Shown here piece after piece: positions 1 to 6,021 of a DNA stretch of 32,492 nt (the first letter of the stretch is position 1; the number at the start of each line of letters is the position of its first letter). Under the pieces are notes generated by a model. The model was not told the origin of the DNA and did not search any database. It was given only the letters and a program-made list of their open reading frames with translations. The stretch is from Candidatus Hydrothermota bacterium (GTDB lineage: Bacteria; Hydrothermota; Hydrothermia; B15-G9; DRBW01): the NCBI GenBank assembly GCA_021158525.1, contig JAGGUL010000126.1, forward strand, positions 1-32,492, read 5' to 3'. Made by a program: the position numbers and the translations under genes.

Positions 1-855
1 GCAATCGGTATCGTCGCGTCGCAGAACGTTACTGTATTAATTCGTGGCGAGAGCGGAACCGGCAAGGAGCTTGTCGCGAGAACCCTGCACGCGGCTAGCC
101 CGCGAAAAAACCGCAGGTTCGTGGCAGTCTCCTGTGCAGCCATACCCGAGAGCCTGCTCGAATCGGAGCTCTTCGGGTACGAGAGGGGGGCTTTCACCGG
201 CGCGACAAGGTCAAAACCCGGAAAATTCGAGCTCGCCGACGGCGGCACCCTGTTTCTCGATGAGATAGGAGATCTCCCCACGTCCCTGCAGGTGAAGCTC
301 CTCCGGGTTCTGCAGGAAAAAGAAGTGGAGAGGCTCGGCTCCACTTTGCCGAGAAAGGTGGACGTGAGAATAATCGCGGCCACCAACCAGGACCTCAGGA
401 AAAAAGTGGAAGAGGGAAGCTTCAGGGAGGACCTCTTTTACCGTATAAACACCATAAACATCCACATCCCGCCGCTCAGGGAGAGGAAGGAGGACATCCT
501 CCCACTGGCAGAGTTCTTCCTGCGAAAATTCTCTAAGGAAATGGGGAAAGACATAAAGGGCTTCGACAGGGAGGCGAGAAAAGCCCTGCTCTCCTATCAA
601 TGGCCCGGCAACGTCAGGGAACTGATAAACGTCGTGGAGAGGGCCGTAGTGCTCACCAGGAAAAACATCATCACCGCGGACCTCCTAGCGCTCGAGCCCC
701 TCAAAAGCCCCTTTCCGACTCTCGAGGAGCTCGAGAGAGAACACATCAAAAGGGCCCTGGATCTCGCCGGAGGCAATCTGACCAGGGCCTCGGAGCTCCT
801 CGGCATTCACCGAAATACCCTCCGGGAAAAACTAAAGAAGTACAATCTCAGATAA
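1..855 (+). CDS. Sigma-54-dependent transcriptional activator (NtrC family), 5' truncated
   Basis: The reading frame is open from the first base, so the N-terminal receiver or sensor domain lies outside the window. The 284 visible residues hold the AAA+ domain that remodels sigma-54 RNA polymerase: Walker A GESGTGKE at fragment residues 16-23, the sigma-54 contact loop GAFTGA, a Walker B region (TLFLDEIG), and an arginine-finger region around REDLFYR. The last about 45 residues form a Fis-type helix-turn-helix ([20 protein letters not shown]). All motifs needed for activation are intact. A sigma-54 promoter and an NtrC-like palindrome lie within 165 bases downstream, so the operon starting at 1040 is the likely target (inference). 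The family is certain; the signal it senses cannot be told. Confidence 0.96.
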   Translation, partial: AIGIVASQNVTVLIRGESGTGKELVARTLHAASPRKNRRFVAVSCAAIPESLLESELFGYERGAFTGATRSKPGKFELADGGTLFLDEIGDLPTSLQVKLLRVLQEKEVERLGSTLPRKVDVRIIAATNQDLRKKVEEGSFREDLFYRINTINIHIPPLRERKEDILPLAEFFLRKFSKEMGKDIKGFDREARKALLSYQWPGNVRELINVVERAVVLTRKNIITADLLALEPLKSPFPTLEELEREHIKRALDLAGGNLTRASELLGIHRNTLREKLKKYNLR

Positions 856-914
856 AACGCCTCAAAACTGTGCACCAGTGTAACTTTATGAGCCAGAAAG
901 GATTACGTCTAATT

Positions 915-958
915 GCGGTGGGGGCGTTGCACAGTTTCTGTGCAACGGCCCCCACCGC
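915..958. promoter_or_regulatory. Long palindrome with NtrC-like core, candidate enhancer site and/or terminator
   Basis: A 19-bp inverted repeat (arms 915-933 and 939-958, one bulged G near 948) surrounds a short loop. Its centre reads TGCAC-N7-GTGCA at 928-944, the same half-sites and spacing as the classical enteric NtrC box. The centre is about 91 bases upstream of the predicted sigma-54 start site, a normal enhancer distance. A further CTGTGCA half-site lies at 868-874. The extended GC-rich arms could also form an RNA hairpin ending the activator transcript, but no T-run follows. Binding by the upstream activator is inferred. Confidence 0.6.
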
Positions 959-1000
959 CTCAAAAACTTATCTTCCTGAAAATGAGAGACTTGGGCAAAA

Positions 1001-1015
1001 TGGCGTGGATATTGC
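1001..1015 (+). promoter_or_regulatory. Sigma-54 (-24/-12) promoter
   Basis: TGGC at 1001-1004 and TTGC at 1012-1015 give GG and GC dinucleotides exactly 10 bases apart, as sigma-54 requires; the -24 element reads TGGCGTG against the consensus TGGCACG, followed by N4 and TTGCA. The predicted start site is near 1027, leaving a 13-base leader that holds GGAGG at 1028-1032 seven bases before the ATG at 1040. An NtrC-family activator gene ends 146 bases upstream. Confidence 0.78.
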
Positions 1016-1039
1016 ACATAAGGGAACGGAGGTGACAGG

Positions 1040-1825
1040 ATGAAAGAGTTGAAACTTCTCGGAGTCTTGATCTTCTTGATCGTGGCGGGCTGCAGGCTTG
1101 TGGAACCTGATACGGAACCGCCGGCGGTGCCGGTCGGGCTGACCAGCATCACCGGCGACAGGGAGATTTACCTTTGCTGGTATCCCAACCAGGAGGAAGA
1201 CCTTGCGGGATATAAAGTTTATAGAAGCCTTCAGCCCTACGGCCTTTACAGGCTCATCGCAGTTGTCCATTCCCCTTATTATGTGGACGAGGGCCTCACC
1301 AATGGAGTGACTTATTATTATGCCGTCTCCGCCTTCGATCGTGCCGGCAACGAGAGCGATCTCACGCCCGAAATCGTCCATGACACTCCCCGTCCCGAGG
1401 GAAGGGGAGTTATATTGCTCGATTTTCGCTCATATCCATCCTCTTCCGGTTTTTCCTTCGCCCTCGAGGAGCCGGTCCACTACACGTCATCCAGCTGCGA
1501 TATATATTACGAGTATGACGACGACTACGGACTTCACTTCATGAACGTGACCGACGGAACGGACATACAGGATTTCGGCTACACCGAATCCCTCGACGAG
1601 ATAAACTGGGCACCCGAGTCGGGCTGGTCCGGCCTGGGATGGGTTGAATTGATCGAGGGACACTCTTATATTGTATGGACCAGGGACAACCATTTCGCCA
1701 AGTTCAGGGTCACGGAGCTCGGCGACGGCTTCGTGAAGTTCGACTGGGCCTATCAGGTTGATCCCGGGAATCCGGAGCTCAGCGCGAGACTGAGCTCCGA
1801 TAACGACGGGGAGGTGAGAGAATGA
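1040..1825 (+). CDS. Outer-membrane-type lipoprotein with fibronectin type III domain
   Basis: A 261-residue protein. Residues 1-18 are a lipoprotein signal with lipobox VAGC (lipidated Cys18). There is no Asp after the Cys, which would favour outer-membrane sorting by the enteric Lol rule. Residues about 26-115 form a fibronectin III domain (EPPAVPVGL start, YKVYRS, TYYYAVSAFDRAGNES end), closely resembling the FnIII repeats of the protein encoded at 23751-25721. The C-terminal half (about 125-261) is aromatic- and acid-rich and not recognised. The start is set by GGAGG seven bases upstream and by the sigma-54 promoter just before it. The stop overlaps the next start by four bases (ATGA), so the two are co-translated. 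The role is probably structural or binding at the cell surface. Confidence 0.85.
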   Translation: MKELKLLGVLIFLIVAGCRLVEPDTEPPAVPVGLTSITGDREIYLCWYPNQEEDLAGYKVYRSLQPYGLYRLIAVVHSPYYVDEGLTNGVTYYYAVSAFDRAGNESDLTPEIVHDTPRPEGRGVILLDFRSYPSSSGFSFALEEPVHYTSSSCDIYYEYDDDYGLHFMNVTDGTDIQDFGYTESLDEINWAPESGWSGLGWVELIEGHSYIVWTRDNHFAKFRVTELGDGFVKFDWAYQVDPGNPELSARLSSDNDGEVRE

Positions 1826-3390
1826 AGCCGAAATCGGCATATTTCGCGGTATTTTTCCTGTTGATTGCAGCCCTGTACGCTCGCGAGCCGAGTTTCGGAA
1901 GGATCAGCATCATTGAGGGAGATGCAATGATATACAGGGCCGCCGATGGGGAGTGGGGGTACTGCACCCTCAACATGATCGTGGAGGAAGGGGACATCGT
2001 AAAGACAGGATACGACTCCCGGCTCGAGATCCAACTGGAAAGAGGCGCCCTGCTGAGGATGGACTCCAACACCAGGGTAAAGCTGAGAGAGGTCAGCTAT
2101 ATTCCCGAGGCTGATGAAGAGGACGTCACCTTAAGGCTTTATTACGGCACTCTCTCCATCAGCGTTCCTGGGGTAGGAGGGAACAACTATTTTCTGGTGG
2201 AAGGTGATGGAGTTACCCTGACCCTCTCCGAGAGGACCGTGGTCAGGATCGACTACCCCGGTGGGGAAGATTTTTACGTGTACGTCAAAAGGGGAGAAGC
2301 ACAGCTCACCACGGCCTACGAGACCAGGTATCTCAGAAAAGGAAGAGCGGCAAAGGCCCTTCCCGAGGGTTATATAGTGGAGTTAAGGCGAAAGCCGCCC
2401 AGAGACGATTTCGATCGCTGGTGCAGAGACCTCGATAGAGAATACCGGGAAGCCGGGCGTGCAGAATATCTCCCCCTCAGTATCTACATAGGGTATTCAG
2501 AGCTCTCGGAGTACGGCCGGTGGACCTTTGCAGCCGGAATAGGCTGGGTGTGGGTGCCCTATGTGGACGCCGGCTGGAGGCCCTATCGCCATGGCCGCTG
2601 GGTGTGGACCCTTCACTGGGGCTGGGTATGGGTGCCTTTCGAACCCTGGGGTTTCGTGCCCTACCACTACGGCAGGTGGGCTTACGTCGCTGGAATAGGC
2701 TGGGTATGGGTGCCGGGTCCAGTCTGGGGTCCGGGCTGGGTCGCCTGGTCCTGGAGTCCCGGCTGGATCGCCTGGGTTCCCCTCGATCCCTGGGACAGGC
2801 CCCTCATTTACATCGACATAGACGTCTGGTATTGCGTGGACTACAACTCTTTCGTATATCCCATTTACCGATATAAACGGCCCCATCACGGTGTATATCC
2901 TGACCCGGGCTACAAGCCTTACAGGACATCACCGCCAAAGCCCTGGCATTGGGAGAAAACCCCGCCCAAGGTCACTCCCGTGAGCACTGTTGTCGCCGAG
3001 AAAAAGGAGGGGAGACACGTTCTCCCGAAGGGAAATAAGGCTGTTCACCCTGACCACGGGGAGAAGAGATTAACTTCCCGTGAAGAAAACAGAAGGAGTT
3101 CGATCTGGCGGGAAGAGAGAAAGGAAACATCTCAGGATTTCAAAGCACGGAAAGCGAAAAAAGCCCCTGATAAAAGGACCAATAATAAAAGGGAAAAGCA
3201 GAAGCCCCGGCTCAGGCCTTCGGTCGAGAAGGCCAAGGAAATCCTTACAGGCAAATTCAACCCCCACGATATCCTCCGCCGTAAAGCCAAAAAGGACAAA
3301 ACTCCCGGTGCGGGCAGGAAAAAACACGCAGCCAGAAAAAGCCCATCGGCGCCGATAAAACTTGACATTTCCGGAGGAAAACGGAGATAA
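1822..3390 (+). CDS. FecR / DUF6600 domain envelope protein
   Basis: A 522-residue exported protein. A signal peptide (about 1-20) precedes a FecR-like beta domain (about 28-155: GDAMIYRAADGEW, VKTGYDSRLEIQL, LRMDSNTRVKL). Residues 231-330 form a Trp/Tyr-rich DUF6600 block with three repeats of exact 26-residue period, each GRW followed by GWVWVP. The C-terminal about 170 residues are strongly basic (Lys/Arg-rich, low complexity) and may bind an anionic surface polymer or peptidoglycan (inference). FecR domains in this setting are periplasmic modules, not necessarily iron signalling, and no ECF sigma factor is nearby. The start overlaps the lipoprotein stop and has a GGGAGG ribosome site. It is the second gene of the sigma-54 operon. 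Confidence 0.85.
   Translation: MKPKSAYFAVFFLLIAALYAREPSFGRISIIEGDAMIYRAADGEWGYCTLNMIVEEGDIVKTGYDSRLEIQLERGALLRMDSNTRVKLREVSYIPEADEEDVTLRLYYGTLSISVPGVGGNNYFLVEGDGVTLTLSERTVVRIDYPGGEDFYVYVKRGEAQLTTAYETRYLRKGRAAKALPEGYIVELRRKPPRDDFDRWCRDLDREYREAGRAEYLPLSIYIGYSELSEYGRWTFAAGIGWVWVPYVDAGWRPYRHGRWVWTLHWGWVWVPFEPWGFVPYHYGRWAYVAGIGWVWVPGPVWGPGWVAWSWSPGWIAWVPLDPWDRPLIYIDIDVWYCVDYNSFVYPIYRYKRPHHGVYPDPGYKPYRTSPPKPWHWEKTPPKVTPVSTVVAEKKEGRHVLPKGNKAVHPDHGEKRLTSREENRRSSIWREERKETSQDFKARKAKKAPDKRTNNKREKQKPRLRPSVEKAKEILTGKFNPHDILRRKAKKDKTPGAGRKKHAARKSPSAPIKLDISGGKRR
2512..2745 (+). repeat. Three tandem 78-bp (26-residue) Trp-rich repeats in the DUF6600 domain
   Basis: Repeat units begin at 2512, 2590 and 2668, exactly 78 bases apart, each encoding (Y/H)GRW, eight residues, then GWVWVP. 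The units are similar in protein but have diverged in DNA, which indicates old duplication under selection for the aromatic motif. A degenerate fourth part (GWVAWSWSPGWIAWVPLDP) follows. Confidence 0.85.
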
Positions 3391-3397
3391 TAATAAC

Positions 3398-3697
3398 ATG
3401 AGGAAGTGGGCATTTATACTGATATTTGCGCTTGCGAGCGGAGGGTTTGCCTCCCACGGCCGATCGGGGAATCCCGAAAGAAAGCCGGGGAAGCCGGCTG
3501 CCAGTAAATTCGATAACTTTGTGGACAAGGACGGCGATGGGGTCAACGACCTCGTCGAAAAGAAAAACTTCCTCAAGGGAATTCTCGAGATAATCAACAA
3601 AGAAGGCGAAAAGAAGGGCGATAAAAAAGAAGAAGGAAAGCCGATTAACGACAGCATTCGGAAAAAGAAAACCGGAAAAGAAAGGGGTGGAAGGTAA
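3398..3697 (+). CDS. Small secreted EF-hand-loop protein
   Basis: A 99-residue protein starting at the ATG at 3398, with GGAG at 3383-3386. Residues 1-19 are a signal peptide (MRKWAFILIFALASGGFAS). A single canonical 12-residue calcium loop occupies residues 43-54 (DKDGDGVNDLVE, with Asp at 1, 3, 5 and 9, Gly at 6, Glu at 12). The rest is lysine-rich and likely disordered. It starts seven bases after the FecR/DUF6600 stop and overlaps the next gene. The function is unknown; a calcium-stabilised accessory of the envelope operon is the simplest reading. Confidence 0.7.
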   Translation: MRKWAFILIFALASGGFASHGRSGNPERKPGKPAASKFDNFVDKDGDGVNDLVEKKNFLKGILEIINKEGEKKGDKKEEGKPINDSIRKKKTGKERGGR

Positions 3698-4091
3698 AAA
3701 GGACTCCGAATACGCCGGAATTCTGCTTCAGGCTTCCGGTGGAATCAGCATCTTAAAAGCCTATTCGATACTGATGCGGAAGGGGGAGTTATCTGCGCTG
3801 TGGGGAAAGAGCCAGAGTTTCGTTCTATACCTGGGCATTGCGGTTCTCCTCACCGGAGCTCTTCTCCTTTTATTCGGGGAATTCGTCAAGAGGGAAAGGA
3901 AAAAATTGATCTTGCCCTCGATTTTTTTTACCCTGTTAATGGCTTTGCTCTGGGCCTTTCCCGCCCTTTTCGTAAAAAAACTTTCGTCGGCCGATGCGGG
4001 TTTCGTCCTGCTTCTTTTCGGGCTCGTAATCTGGCAGCTTTACCTGATTTTCAGAAAAGATGGACAGAGCGATAAGGGCGCTGATAGGTGA
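3687..4091 (+). CDS. Small integral membrane protein, three predicted helices
   Basis: A 134-residue protein starting at a GTG that overlaps the preceding gene by 11 bases; an AGAAAGGG stretch lies directly upstream. Predicted membrane segments are residues 44-64, 75-96 and 104-122, separated by short charged loops (KRERKK after the first). No family recognised and no catalytic motif seen. It overlaps hslO by 32 bases, so translation of the two is probably coupled. The start is less certain than the reading frame; an internal ATG at codon 30 would still leave all three helices. Confidence 0.65.
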   Translation: MEGKKDSEYAGILLQASGGISILKAYSILMRKGELSALWGKSQSFVLYLGIAVLLTGALLLLFGEFVKRERKKLILPSIFFTLLMALLWAFPALFVKKLSSADAGFVLLLFGLVIWQLYLIFRKDGQSDKGADR

Positions 4092-4947
4092 AGGTGAGTT
4101 CACTGCCTTTGTCGCTGTGACGAAGGAACTTGTGGAAGAATCCAGGCTGATCCACGGGACTTTTCCGACAGCCACGGCGGCTTTAGGCAGGGCCCTCACC
4201 CTCGTCGGTCTGATGGGACTTAACCTGAAGGGACGGGAGAAGGTCTCCATCCAGATCCTCAGCGAAGGTCCCATAAGGGAGATATACGCCCAGGGGGACC
4301 CCGAAGGCAACGTAAGGGGCTTCATCAGATGGCCCGATGTCGACCTTCCTCCAACTTCCGACGGAAAACTGAACGTGGAGGGAGCACTGGGGCGTCGGGG
4401 GATGCTTTACGTGTTGAGGGACTTCGGCTATGGCGAACCCTATATGGGAATGATCCCCCTGAAATCAGGGGGAATAGCCACCGATCTCGCTTATTATTTC
4501 ACGATCTCAGAGGGCATACCTTCGGCGGTGGCTGCCGGGGTACTGGTTGGCAAGAAGGGAGAGGTTCTCGGAGCCGGCGGATTTATCGTGCAGCCCCTCC
4601 CCGGCACATCCGAGGATCGGATTCAGGCGCTCGAAGAGAATATCAAAAAGATGCCGCAGATAAGCCGCCAGGTGGCTGAGGGAGCGACGCCCGAGGAAAT
4701 CCTGCAGATGATAGCGCAGGGCCTGGGAGCAGTTGTCCTCGCCCACAAACAGCTGCAGTATCGCTGCAGCTGCTCGAGAGAACGGGCAGAGAGGGCTCTC
4801 CTCTCCCTCGGAGAAGCGGAACTCATAGATATGATCGACAGGGACGGCGGAGCCGAGGTAAAATGCGAATTCTGCGGGAGGAAGTATCAGTTTTCCCGCG
4901 CTGACCTCGAACTCATCCTCTCCCGCATAAAAACCCGGGGCAACTGA
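4060..4947 (+). CDS. hslO: Hsp33, redox-regulated molecular chaperone
   Basis: A 295-residue protein of normal Hsp33 length. The family holds unfolding proteins during oxidative stress; it is switched on when a four-cysteine zinc centre is oxidised. All four cysteines are present in the C-terminal redox switch: CxC at 236/238 and CxxC at 269/272, against 232/234/265/268 in E. coli. The N-terminal core has typical motifs (MGLNLKGREKVSIQI, GGIATDLAYYF, GAGGFIVQPLPG). It is the last gene of the predicted sigma-54 operon, which is unusual for a cytosolic chaperone. No good ribosome site precedes the ATG, so translational coupling to the overlapping membrane-protein gene is likely. Confidence 0.97.
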   Translation: MDRAIRALIGEGEFTAFVAVTKELVEESRLIHGTFPTATAALGRALTLVGLMGLNLKGREKVSIQILSEGPIREIYAQGDPEGNVRGFIRWPDVDLPPTSDGKLNVEGALGRRGMLYVLRDFGYGEPYMGMIPLKSGGIATDLAYYFTISEGIPSAVAAGVLVGKKGEVLGAGGFIVQPLPGTSEDRIQALEENIKKMPQISRQVAEGATPEEILQMIAQGLGAVVLAHKQLQYRCSCSRERAERALLSLGEAELIDMIDRDGGAEVKCEFCGRKYQFSRADLELILSRIKTRGN

Positions 4948-4956
4948 AAATCCTTT

Positions 4957-4991
4957 GGTGTCGGGTCGTGCAGGTTGCACGACCCGACACC
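4957..4991. repeat. Perfect 16-bp palindromic repeat, copy 1
   Basis: Arms 4957-4972 and 4976-4991 are perfectly complementary with a 3-base GGT loop. It begins ten bases after the hslO stop and is followed by a pyrimidine-rich stretch (TCTTACTCTTCT), so it could act as a terminator. It is nearly identical to the palindrome at 5213-5247. Confidence 0.85.
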
Positions 4992-5103
4992 TCTTACTCT
5001 TCTGAATTCCAGTAGGTTATGAAATATGTCAGCGTGCGCATTAATCTTATCGCAAATCCCCTGCGCCGCAACGCAAACACCTGCCTTCGGGAAGTAAGAA
5101 TAA

Positions 5104-5144
5104 GTACCTCTCTCCCAAAAAGATAGGGAGTCTTTTAGAGGTAC
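5104..5144. repeat. Bipartite inverted repeat
   Basis: GTACCTCT (5104-5111) pairs with AGAGGTAC (5137-5144), and inside it CTCCC (5112-5116) pairs with GGGAG (5126-5130), giving a 13-bp stem interrupted by a 6-base bulge on one side. No known RNA family is recognised. Confidence 0.55.
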
Positions 5145-5185
5145 GTTTATAAATTGCACACCCCATGCACGCCCCCCTCACATCC

Positions 5186-5208
5186 AAGTTTCTGATATTG
5201 AGAAACTT
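5186..5208. repeat. 8-bp hairpin
   Basis: AAGTTTCT (5186-5193) is perfectly complementary to AGAAACTT (5201-5208) around a 7-base loop. It ends four bases before the second palindrome. Confidence 0.5.
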
Positions 5209-5212
5209 CTTT

Positions 5213-5247
5213 GGGGTCGGGTCGTGCAGGTTGCACGACCCGACCCC
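5213..5247. repeat. Perfect 16-bp palindromic repeat, copy 2
   Basis: Arms 5213-5228 and 5232-5247 pair perfectly around a GGT loop. Compared with copy 1 the third base of the left arm is G instead of T, and the matching base on the right arm is C instead of A, so pairing is kept. Both copies are preceded by CTTTGG. It lies 41 bases upstream of the start at 5289. Confidence 0.85.
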
Positions 5248-5288
5248 ATCCTTTATTAATAAAATATACCATCAGGGGAGGTGTTAAG

Positions 5289-5894
5289 ATGAAAAAGCTT
5301 TATCCCGTCGTGCTCGCCCTTTTGTTCGCCTCCGCGCTGCACGCTCAGGAACCCTGCCAGGATACCGTTTATGCTTACGTTCACTCCGATACCGTCTACT
5401 TGCACCATGACGGCGCTTATTACAATTGCTGCGCTCTTATCGAATTCCAGATGGACATAAATGACAGCGTCATAGACATAACGGAGAGGGAGACATTTCC
5501 TCAGGGGCCCTGTTACTGTTATTGCTGCTTTAACCTCATGGTTCCCATAATCGGCCTGCAGAGCGGAACCTACCTGATCAGGGTCTGGGACAGCACTGGC
5601 ACAACACTGTACGGTGAGACGTGGGTCACAGTGAACTCGAGGCTCTCTCCCTCACTTGGCGAACCCTATCAGAGCCCCTGTTTCAGCGAGGTATGTGGTG
5701 ATGCCAACGGAGACCACGAGATCGACATCCTGGATATTCAGTACCTTGCCAGGTACCTCTATTCCGAGGGAAGCCTTCCTATGGCCCTCAGCGACCCCGA
5801 TGGCGACGGAGAATGGACTCAGTCCGATCTGATCTATCTCTTCCACTACCTTTTCGAAGGCGGGCCGCCGCCCTGCGGAGGGGAAAAGAACTAA
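5289..5894 (+). CDS. Secreted protein with C-terminal dockerin-like domain
   Basis: A 201-residue protein; the ATG at 5289 is chosen over upstream in-frame starts because GGGAGG lies at 5276-5281 and a clean signal peptide follows (residues 1-20, cleavage after ALHAQ or before it). The middle (about 25-120) is a Cys-rich beta region with CxCxCC at 75-80 and no known family. Residues 137-191 form a dockerin type I-like pair of calcium loops (DANGDHEIDILD and DPDGDGEWTQSD), each followed by a helix. In FCB-type bacteria such domains occur in many secreted proteins with no cellulosome, so a cohesin partner should not be assumed. Monocistronic as far as visible. Confidence 0.82.
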   Translation: MKKLYPVVLALLFASALHAQEPCQDTVYAYVHSDTVYLHHDGAYYNCCALIEFQMDINDSVIDITERETFPQGPCYCYCCFNLMVPIIGLQSGTYLIRVWDSTGTTLYGETWVTVNSRLSPSLGEPYQSPCFSEVCGDANGDHEIDILDIQYLARYLYSEGSLPMALSDPDGDGEWTQSDLIYLFHYLFEGGPPPCGGEKN

Positions 5895-5916
5895 AAAGGC
5901 CCGATAAAGAGGCAAA

Positions 5917-5944
5917 GCGCAGGGGAAAGCAACCCTTCCTGTGC
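5917..5944 (+). terminator. Weak candidate terminator hairpin
   Basis: GCGCAGG (5917-5923) can pair with CCTGTGC (5938-5944) with one G-T wobble. It sits 23 bases after the dockerin-protein stop, but no T-run follows, so this is a weak call. Confidence 0.25.
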
Positions 5945-5964
5945 CCTGTCTGAAGCGTTCCCTA

Positions 5965-5992
5965 TTGATTCACGGGGGACACCCGTTATATC
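5965..5992 (+). promoter_or_regulatory. Candidate sigma-70 promoter of the tricorn gene
   Basis: TTGATT (5965-5970) and TATATC (5987-5992) are 16 bases apart. The spacer contains an ACGGG/CCCGT inverted repeat (5972-5976 and 5982-5986) that could be an operator. The coding start is 30 bases downstream of the -10 box. Confidence 0.4.
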
Positions 5993-6021
5993 ATTTCCAC
6001 AACAAAAAGCGAGGTTTGAGC

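Larger units (their letters stand above)
4948..5288. other. 341-bp intergenic region rich in hairpins
   Basis: I see no protein gene here. The region holds four inverted repeats, listed separately, and two TGCAC-plus-C-run half-elements at about 5154-5177 that resemble one arm of the palindromes. The segment between the palindromes is AT-richer than the flanking genes. Candidate roles are transcription termination for hslO, a small RNA, or a short palindromic mobile element. Confidence 0.6.

Noticed and set aside
1822-3390. FecR domain taken as part of an iron-citrate sigma-factor system
   Set aside because: There is no ECF sigma factor or TonB receptor next to it, and the FecR/DUF6600 architecture with a signal peptide points to an envelope protein.
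5211-5288. Upstream extension of the dockerin-like protein through the palindrome
   Set aside because: The ATG at 5289 has a good ribosome site and a signal peptide follows directly; the extension translates a repeat.
5289-5894. Evidence of a cellulosome
   Set aside because: There is one dockerin-like domain but no cohesin, scaffoldin or glycoside hydrolase in the window.
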